Source of the DNA: Gonatopus flavifemur
Lineage: Eukaryota > Arthropoda > Insecta > Hymenoptera > Dryinidae
Direction: 5' to 3'
Length of the DNA: 64,000 bases
Assembly (NCBI GenBank): GCA_018340375.1
Contig: JAFFJZ010000046.1
Coordinates: 1,116,001-1,180,000, forward strand
Made by a program: the position numbers and the translations under genes. Shown piece by piece: positions 56,490-64,000 of this stretch. Each line of letters opens with the position of its first letter. Position 1 is the stretch's first letter. The notes beneath the pieces are model-generated. The model made no database searches. It had not been told where the DNA came from and saw nothing but the letters and a program-made list of their open reading frames with translations.

Positions 56490-57440
56490 ACATATTGTAG
56501 CGTTTCGATGGCTACAGTGGCGTTCATACTTCAGATAATGTCTTACTGAGCACCAATCTCGGAGTTGAGGGGCCGAGATTCCCCGTACGCAGGTTCCCGA
56601 AACAGAAACTACACACAACCAAGAATAACACACGGCGCAAGCCCCAGCTGACCAGGGGAGGAATGGGAGAGAATTCCCGGGAGAAACGTGTTAGAAAGCT
56701 CGGCAGGGGCAGAGGGGAGGGGTAAGAGTCGACCGCACGAAAATCACCACCCATTGATTTGAAAGAAAAAAGAGGTCCAAAAAAAAACCGACTCAAAACT
56801 CAACACACCTGTACCTGGCAGAAAGAGAACTCGGGCTCGCGCGTCGGTCCGTGACTAGGAAGAGATACTGAAAAGGTCTCACTTCCACCCGTCTCCTCCA
56901 GACGCGGTCGACTCCGTCGGGAAATTCTTATTCAAAATTCCACCAAATCACCGGATGTCGGCTCCCCGACGGTGTTCACACACATCGAATTCACTACAAG
57001 TCACGAGGGGTACACGCGGCGGTAAAGGATCTCGAAGAACACATTGAATATTCCAAAGGGAGAGAATTAACCTAAACGCGATGATCGATTCCATCGATTC
57101 ACAGTAAATTTCGCGAAACCAAATCACACACACTCACCGCACTTTGATCCGTTCTCCACGTGAAACTGCTCCACCACGTTTTTCTCTACTTCCCAAGATG
57201 GATACGTGTCAGTCGTTTAACGTCCGATACTTGAGTGATGACCCCTCGCGCCGCCGGCAGCTTCGTTCGTTCGTTCAACCACGATAGCGGCGCGTGGTGA
57301 GAGTTAACCGTACTCAGTTAACCGTTTTGCGTTATGCCCAGGAGGTACTGCCCCCATGATCTCGCCACCGAACGGACAAATCCCCGGCGTGCGCGTTGAA
57401 TCATCACTCACCGTGCAATGTTGCACACGAGCCCTTCACA
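56490..57440. other. CpG-rich block of unknown nature
   Basis: GC and CpG content rise sharply (for example around 57245-57300 and 57360-57420), with repeated TTCGTTCGTTCG. It starts near TGTAGCG...GCTACAG, which could be an LTR start. No end, TSD, primer-binding site or coding frame could be fixed. A promoter or 5' exon region of a host gene is an alternative. Confidence 0.35.
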
Positions 57441-59113
57441 AAAGTTTCACTTGAACTATTCTGTACAAATATCATCAAACGGATATACAAAATATAATCA
57501 AAATATTTCACATTTATAATTCGACGACTGCAATCAATTGGTCGACGATATGCATTGAACGACGTTTCCCTCAAATCTCAACAAAGACGATATTAGGTAC
57601 CATCTTGGTCTTGATGGACGGATTTGACAAGAATTATTCTTACGTTTACCCCTTTCAGTTACATAGGTATACGGTCTGACAACCCGACGCTTCTAACTTG
57701 ACTCACGATTAACAAGGGATGGCCCTTACCCCGGTAAACCCAGTGGTTCAGGTTGCGAACTATAATCGATCAGAGATGCAGTTTTGTCGAACGTATATGA
57801 ACTGCACTCTTATTGATCGGGTATGCTGAGTCTAGCTCCAATCTGTGTACATCCAATTGCTTTGTCGCGAGGAAGTCATTCCCCAACCGTAGCATTTTCT
57901 CGGGTGATGGCTGGGTGCGTCTCGTTTTTGGGTGAATCGGTGACTATTGTAGTCAGAATATCGTAGCGAGTTACTTTGTCGATCTCAGTAGCGAAAGGTG
58001 TCCATCATAAGCCTTGACCTTCCTGATTCGGTTCAGATTCCGTCGCTCATACATCCTCGAATCCTTTGATGCATTACGTCGATTTTTGATTCTATGCGTC
58101 GATCTCCATGAAAAAGACAGGAATCACGAAAACGGGAAATTTAATTCTACTCTTTTTTACAATGATAGTGTGTGCCCCGAGGAGGTAAGGAACGACTCGA
58201 ACATCAAACGTTTCCTTGTTTATTCCCTTCCACTCGGCCAAATTGTCCTCGTGAGTTCGGTTCGTGTGTGAGATTTTCGGTTCATCACTTTTTTGTACGT
58301 GAATTTGTCACGTTACAATATATCTCCTTTGATACGTCTACCTGAATTTACCTAAAACAGTCATACGTGTCACGAGAACATGTCATGAATCTTGCATTGT
58401 TTCATGAATGTATATTCCACAATATGTCAAAATTATATTCCCCTGCAAAATCTGAATAACTCATGACGAAACTTTCAATAATTTATGATGAATATAGCAT
58501 AATGAAATTTCAATGAATTCATGGTATAAGACTAACACCATCTATCATTCATCATAATTGTCTTCTAAATGAATTTTGAGCTTTCGGAGTGGAGCCGCGT
58601 CTTGTATCAGTTGGTTGCCGGCGTTTCGCCATCATTGAAGCTGCCTTCTTCAGGACGGTATCTTCAGGCGGTGGAAACACATCGTTGGAGAATCTCCATA
58701 ATGATTCGAACCTGGAATTCATAGTGAAAATACTGAAGATTGAGAGTCTTACTGTCATCCCTTACAATGAAACTATCAAGTTGTGGGAAATCCACTAAGG
58801 ATTTATAGTTAATGAGCTGCGCAAGAATGAGTCATATGGCAGGAGTATGAGGACGGTCTCGCTGAAATTCTCGCACAGATTCTCATAAGAGTACTGGAGT
58901 CGTGCGAGAGTTGGAGAGACTATGCAAATAAATTGTTACCGTTATCAAATACGTTTTCAGATATGATGTTGTGAATGTTCATATATGTGGAGATATACCC
59001 GTGACCAGGTTCCGCGCAAACTACGGTAGAGGGGAGACGTATTAACACGCGTTACTCATAATATTATTCACAGTGGTTCACAAATCATACTATATAATAA
59101 TTATCAATCCACA
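57441..59113. other. Mostly unassigned; includes the 5' UTR of the next LINE
   Basis: No recognised gene. On the minus strand at 58590-58690, CCTGAAGA...GGCGAAACGCCGGCAAC resembles UTR sequences of LINE or Penelope-like elements. A GAG|GTAAGG donor-like site near 58186 lacks an acceptor that keeps a frame open. The last ~150 bp lead into the LINE ORF1. Confidence 0.35.
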
Positions 59114-59980
59114 ATGGCAAACAATCAAGAAGTCACAACGACAAATGAATTCAAAGACCTCCTTTTAAAATTAACAGAAAAAATTGATGGCATAGAACTA
59201 TCAAACAAAGCAATTGTGAAAAATGTATCCAAAAATACAGAGGCAATAAGACAGTTGAAAAGTGAGAACGCTGACTTGGAGGAAAGTGTCCGCGAACATA
59301 GTGATAGTGTGTCAGTGCTGAAAAAAGAAATTGAATTCATGAGAAAGAATATTAGGAACAAAAATATTATTCTACATAATATACCGGATACAGAAGTGAT
59401 AAATAATGATCTATTCCAACAGACTATATCTCGATTGGCGGATAAAATGATCAAGGAACATCACATCGACTCAATAAGAAGAATGGGTGAAGTAAAAGGG
59501 AAGAGACCGGTTGTGATTACGTTGATATCGGCGCGATATAAGAAGATAATGTTTGAAAGTGCCGAATTATTGAAACAAAGATACGGTAAAGTGCTTGCAA
59601 ACGACTACACAAAACGAGAAAGAGAAGAGTATAAGCAACTAAAATCGGCCCAAAAAGAATTAGAAGACTTGAACATGAATGTAAAAATGAGAAGAAATGA
59701 ATTAAGAATAGACAACAAATTCTTTGAATCAAAACAAGCTACTGAGTACTCGAGGAAAATTAGAGAGTATGACCTCGACGATGAATCAGAAGAAGGAGAT
59801 AGTGATAACTCGACTTCTTCTATTAAAAAAACGAATTCCAAAAAAAGAGATAGGGAAATAAGTGGATCACCAACGGATACGAAGATACAAAAAAAAAGTA
59901 AGAAGAAAGAAGAGGAATTGAATAATCATATCGGAACCAGTATAAATCCGAGTGAAAGAGCAACAGAAGGAAGAGAATAA
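59114..59980 (+). CDS. LINE ORF1 protein, coiled-coil type, intact frame
   Basis: The 288-residue protein starts MANNQEVTTTNEFKDLLLKL. Residues about 10-85 form heptad-rich coiled coil (LTEKIDGIEL, NADLEESVREHSDSVSVLKK). Residues about 85-165 have a NIRNKNIILHNIPDT and GKRPVVITLISARYKKIMFE pattern typical of the RRM-like nucleic-acid-binding domain of LINE ORF1. The basic and acidic C-terminus has DDESEEGDSDNSTSSIKK and a KKRDR/KKKSKKK stretch, probably a nuclear signal. It would coat LINE RNA. The start is the first Met after an in-frame stop-containing leader. The frame is unbroken although ORF2 is dead. Confidence 0.75.
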   Translation: MANNQEVTTTNEFKDLLLKLTEKIDGIELSNKAIVKNVSKNTEAIRQLKSENADLEESVREHSDSVSVLKKEIEFMRKNIRNKNIILHNIPDTEVINNDLFQQTISRLADKMIKEHHIDSIRRMGEVKGKRPVVITLISARYKKIMFESAELLKQRYGKVLANDYTKREREEYKQLKSAQKELEDLNMNVKMRRNELRIDNKFFESKQATEYSRKIREYDLDDESEEGDSDNSTSSIKKTNSKKRDREISGSPTDTKIQKKSKKKEEELNNHIGTSINPSERATEGRE

Positions 59981-60049
59981 CAACTAGCCCCCCCACCGTT
60001 TACAAGCCTGCGAAGAATTATATATTGGAACGGGACAGGCATACACAAC

Positions 60050-61472
60050 ATGAGCAATATTTTGGAATCATTAGAAGAGACTGATATTATGTGTGTATAC
60101 GGAACGTGGCATATTTACAAACTAAGGAATATAATCTCACAAAATCACAACACGATTGAAGTAGACGGAACGAAGATAGCAGATGAAGGAAGGACAAGTG
60201 GAGACTTAATTATAACATACAGTAAAGTAATATACAAAGAGGTAGAATTGTTACACTCTCATAAATGTTACATTTTTATAAAGATAATAATAAACGGGAT
60301 TACACATATCATTGGGGTGATATATATAAATCAGGCAACGGATATAAATGACATTCTTGAGAACATAGATGAACTCATCGTGGAATTTAATACGGAGTAC
60401 CAAGATGCTCCCATAATCATTGGAGGCGATTTCAACGCTAGAATAGCGAATGAGGGAGATCTGGATCAGCTTCAGGTGAGGAGACCGGAAAATTGCACAG
60501 CCTAAAGAGGAAGTTTTGACGAAGCCTTAAACAAAAGAGGAAGGGATTTTATGGACTTTGCTGAGAGGAATGAACTATTCATCATCAATGGTCGGTTCCC
60601 AGGGGACTTCCCAGGACAATTCACCTTCGTCAACACCCAAGGATGCTCGGTCATAGACATCGCACTATGTAATTATACGGCTCTTTATGAAGTAGAGGAC
60701 TTTGAGGTAATAAGCCATCTAACAAAATCAAATCATTTTCCGGTGAAAATATTATTTAATATAGATAGCGCTGGAATAATTAAGAGTGAGGTGGGAGGAA
60801 TTAAATGGAAAGAAACTCGAGTTACTAATTATTTGATCAAAATGAATCATTCAGAAGAAGTTGGTGAAATTGATTTGGATATAGATGGTATGGCAAAAAA
60901 TATAATAGACACGATTATTAATTCGGCAAAGGACTTGAATATGATGACCGCGAATATGAACGTGATAGGAAATACAAACAAACCCTGGCATGATGAATCC
61001 TGCAGGGGACTCAGGATACTATTGAAGGCAGACACCAAGAGAATTGAAAATTCGAAATTTCCGAAAGAAGAAGTGATAGAATTACATAGACTTAGAGATA
61101 GATTTTATAACCATATAGAAACTAAGAAAAAACAATTTCAAGAAAATAGAATGTCTTTAATCTCAGAGACTAGAAATTCCAAAACCTTTTGGGAAATAAT
61201 AAATTCGTTTAGACTGAGACAAAGTGTCGAGAACAATGAAATTGAACTAGAAAAATGGTACGAATACTTCAGAAATGCATATAACGCTAACCAGTATATC
61301 CATAGAGCCATTTATATACCAAGTATGGAAGTAAAAGAACTAAACTCAGTGATAACGGTCGATGAAGTATATGCGGCTCTGAGAAAACTCAAACATAACA
61401 AAGCTCTGGGGGCGGATGGGGTGGGTAACGGATTCTTGAAATACTCACCAGATAACTGGATTCTATATACAT
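60050..61472 (+). pseudogene. LINE ORF2: endonuclease and start of RT
   Basis: The frame is readable from about 60010 as YWNGTGIHNMSNILESLEET. It has IIIGGDFNARIANEGDL (60420), one in-frame stop at 60503-60505, then RGSFDEALNKRGRDFMDFAE, VIDIALCN and SNHFPVKILF (endonuclease; the usual SDH is SNH). A linker follows (RLRDRFYNHIETKKKQFQEN) and the RT entry LRKLKHNKALGADGVGNGFL. The YGTW segment stands where SETW is expected, so the catalytic Glu is lost. The frame reaches the hAT MITE at TAT ACA T and resumes in the same phase beyond it. The clade was not determined. Confidence 0.75.
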
Positions 61473-62708
61473 TAGGGGTGGGATTTTTATCCGAAATTTT
61501 CGAATATTCGTAGAATCGAATAAATGATCCGGTTATCCGGATTTCATGGATATCCGGATAATCTGATCAAATTGCATCATTTTCATAAATTTATTATCGA
61601 TTGCATCAAGATTCGTCCAACAAGTGCTGGTCAACTCCAGGACTATACAATTTTGTTGGAATTCTTCAACCTTTTCAACAAACTTCTCTTTGCCCAATGG
61701 TACAGTGTGAGTACTGGCAAGGTTGAAATGCCAGTACTGCGCCTGATACAAAACATCATTTTTCCGCTTCTGTTCCAGTATTGACAAAACGACTGGTCTT
61801 TGTGAAGTGCCAAAGTTCTATCACCGCAAGTTCACTCAGAATGACAGTACCGACACGGTTGTAAATGTCATACTGATCCGTACGTTACATGATGTTATCA
61901 TTTCGACTAGCCAGTAATCAATCAGTATCATTGATTCAACTGACCCTGTAGTGGTGAGTTTGGATTTGCCAGTGCTGGCAACTCTGGCAGCAGTACTGAG
62001 CCAGTAGCGGCCCATGTTTCCTTACATATGTTATATTGCTTTTTACATCATATGTACATATTTTTATTATACGCTGAACAACACTTTGATTGTTGAATTT
62101 TAATGTTATAGAACTCTCTTTAATGTAACAACTACTTAGTAGTTTAGACAAACAACAAGGTATTTGACGTGACCATCGTATTATTTCACTCACCTAATGA
62201 AGTATTTGTCTCATCTATTAAGTAGTTGCTGTATCCATTTTTCGTAGATGTTCGAAAATCGACTTCCCGAGTAGCTGCTGCGAGTATTCTATTTCCCTGT
62301 GTAAAAGATACAAATATGAGTAAGGTCATGAATATACGTGAGGTCTTTATGGGGAAAAAACGATTGATGCGCTCTGCGCTAGAATATTGAAATACTGATG
62401 TAACTGAAGGTGTTTCAAACATGTATGTGACATTTGGTATATCACAGTTATTCGACTGAAGTGTTTTATTTTGTTATTTCATTCCCGGTTTTTGTTCACG
62501 TTGCATGCACAACTATTTCCCTGTAGATTACATGGTTCAAATCTCTCCCGTGGTGAATTTATACTCCTTAGCCTTGTTCAAAGCCATCGGAAGTTATTAA
62601 AGGGTCTGACTTTTGTGTAAATTCGAAGAGGAGATTTTGAAAACTACGGTTTGTATGAAGTCGACTTCAATCATCAGATATCCGGATATATCGATAATCC
62701 CAGGCCTA
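61473..62708. mobile_element. hAT-type MITE, 8-bp TSD ATATACAT
   Basis: TAGGGGTGGGATTTTTATCC and the inverse of CCCAGGCCTA form TIRs, flanked by ATATACAT on both sides (61465-61472, 62709-62716). Removing the element and one repeat rejoins LINE ORF2 in frame. Internal open frames are short and unrelated to a transposase. Confidence 0.88.
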
Positions 62709-62716
62709 ATATACAT

Positions 62717-63160
62717 GCACTTTGTTTAATAAAATCCTCAAAGAGGAATATGTGCCAGAGTCGTGGTCTGCTACGGCCACAAAAATGTTATATAAAAAAG
62801 GGGATCAATCGTTACCAGAAAACTATAGGCCCATTCCGCTAATTGATACTATCACAAAGCTCTTCACATCTGTACTGAATAGTAGATTAACCGAATGAGC
62901 AGAAAAAAACCAAAAGCTACCTGAATGGCAGGCAGGCTTTAAATCAGCCAGAAGCGCACAAGATCATATCCTCGTTCCAAATTGCATTATACAGTCAAGG
63001 CTGAAGAATAAAGAAGGGAAATTATATGCGCTTTTTGTGGATCTGAAGAGTGCTTTCCCATCAGTACGACACAACATACTTTGGCACAAGCTAAAGAATC
63101 TAGTCGTGAGTTCCAAATTTATGAGAATACTCATAAGCATGTATGAAAATGCATATATGA
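62717..63160 (+). pseudogene. LINE ORF2: RT continued
   Basis: After the MITE: LFNKILKEEYVPESWSATAT, KGDQSLPENYRPIPLIDTIT, a stop at about 62896, QKLPEWQAGFKSARSAQDHI and KEGKLYALFVDLKSAFPSVR, then MRILISMYENAYMM (RT fingers and first catalytic Asp in FVDLKSAF). It is cut at about 63160 by the tail of a minus-strand LINE. The rest of RT lies outside the window. Confidence 0.75.
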
Positions 63161-63162
63161 TG

Positions 63163-64000
63163 AATAGATAGATAGATAGTTATGTTTATTCATGTTCTAG
63201 GATGATTAAATCCTGTGGGACAATTGATAATGGAGTATAAACAATAACAAAGATATTATATACGGAAATACTTATATATATACAGCATTAAACCCACAGC
63301 CCGAGAAGCAAAAAAAGGCACAATGAATGAACTTGAGAATGAAGATTGAATGAGAATGAGAGTGAGGATGAGATCACAAAGGTGTGAGAAATGAGAATAC
63401 AGATATAAGATAGAGATACAATCTTTATAAATGCGCAGAATGAAGATGAAGGCAAATGAAAATACAGATATAAGATAGAGATACAATAGTTATAAATGCG
63501 CAGAATGAAGATAAAGGCAAGAGAAGCGTAAGATGAACCACGATGAACCTACTCGAAAAGGAGTATATGTCTATGAGTGAGAAAGGGTGGAGGTGAGCAA
63601 GGAGTCATAATACCTCTTTTTGAAGGCGTTAGGCGAAGAGCTAGACTCGATGTTATCTGGGATCGTGTTCCAGAGTTTACTACCTGTTATCAAAAAAGAT
63701 TTTTGATATGTGGTAGTACGATGCAGTGGTATTTTAAGGAGCCCCTTATTCGATCTAGTGCAACGAATTGCATCAGCGGTGCCAAAATTAGGACGATCGT
63801 AAGGGCAAGGAGGATCCTTGAAAGCAAATAGTTGATGCAAGTACGACCCCAGGAGGAATTTCCGTCGTTCAGAAAGTTTGAGCCAGCCGGGGCGTGTGAA
63901 GAAAGGGGAGATGTGGACATCTTTCCTGAGATTGAAAATAAACCGCACGCAGGCATTCAGTTTACGCTGCAGACGTATACTGTCTCCTCCAGAGAGATCA
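63163..64000 (-). mobile_element. CR1/L2-like LINE, 3' end, inserted in the other LINE
   Basis: On the minus strand it ends in a (TCTA)n tail (63163-63178 on the plus strand as GATA units). The 3' UTR has a tandem 66-bp duplication (about 63402-63530, with ATACAGATATAAGATAGAGA in each unit) and shares blocks with 40513-40740. The element runs off the window. Confidence 0.8.
63571..64000 (-). pseudogene. CR1/L2-like LINE ORF2, C-terminal part (runs off the window)
   Basis: The frame reads MRFIFNLRKDVHISPFFTRP, LGSYLHQLFAFKDPPCPYDR, IRCTRSNKGLLKIPLHRTTT and GSKLWNTIPDNIESSSSPNA, then FKKRYYDSLL. This is the same C-terminal region as 38750-39120, with an open frame here. The upstream RT domain lies beyond 64000, so it could belong to an intact copy. 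Confidence 0.75.

Noticed and set aside
58014..58271. 85-codon ORF with a GTAAGG donor-like site at about 58186
   Set aside because: No acceptor leaves an open frame and no protein family is recognised.
61524..61787. Two 84-86-codon ORFs on opposite strands
   Set aside because: Inside an hAT MITE, fully overlapping each other, no transposase motif.

Overview
The window is intron- and transposon-rich eukaryotic DNA, almost certainly from an arthropod and most likely an insect. It holds three mariner elements with D,D34D transposases, an I-clade LINE with gag-type zinc knuckles and RNase H, a Helitron, CR1/L2-like LINEs and many palindromic MITEs. There are no operons, Shine-Dalgarno sites or bacterial genes. 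The only host-gene signals are two short exon-like segments with splice sites (3154-3244, weak; 56116-56196, better).

Most of the window is nested insertions whose order can be read from target-site duplications (TSDs) and interrupted frames. 1-2059: a decayed CR1/L2-like LINE. 2060-2767: a C-rich TIR element. 3935-16064 (minus): one Helitron reading Rep, PIF1 helicase, then an unusual ubiquitin-protease (USP)-like C-terminal domain. It is split by a mariner (4405-5778, itself holding an 8-bp-TSD MITE), a 3.74-kb TIR element (9557-13300) and an ACGTTC-rich repeat (13648-15396) that holds an intact mariner. 17094-29893: a ~700-bp palindromic MITE opened by a full-length I-clade LINE (17632-29713, minus, perfect 15-bp TSD). 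That LINE carries two small MITEs, an intact mariner (22092-23377), a truncated DUF4817-type transposon and a 2.6-kb foldback element. 29926-37728: MULE-like and other MITEs, degenerate tandem repeats and a 3.7-kb foldback element.

37815-40740: a second CR1/L2-like LINE piece, split by a 1.36-kb palindromic MITE. 43158-54254: a ~2.8-kb element present as a tandem dimer between 9-bp direct repeats. Its first copy carries an hAT MITE, a triple array of hairpin MITEs and a 4.1-kb TIR element (46081-50207). The second copy is the empty site for each. The 4.1-kb element holds the most gene-like unfamiliar unit in the window: a CCAAT/TATA promoter, tandem ~185-bp repeats with histone-type hairpins, a spliceable unrecognised ORF (48468-49061) and a poly(A) signal.

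54735-55250: a LINE fragment. 56116-56196: a probable host exon. 56490-57440: a CpG-rich block of unknown nature. 59114-63160: another LINE with an intact coiled-coil ORF1 and a broken EN-RT ORF2, split by an hAT MITE with a perfect 8-bp TSD and then by a minus-strand CR1/L2-like LINE that runs off the window end. The only intact enzymes seen are the two mariner transposases (13982-15043 and 22264-23301).
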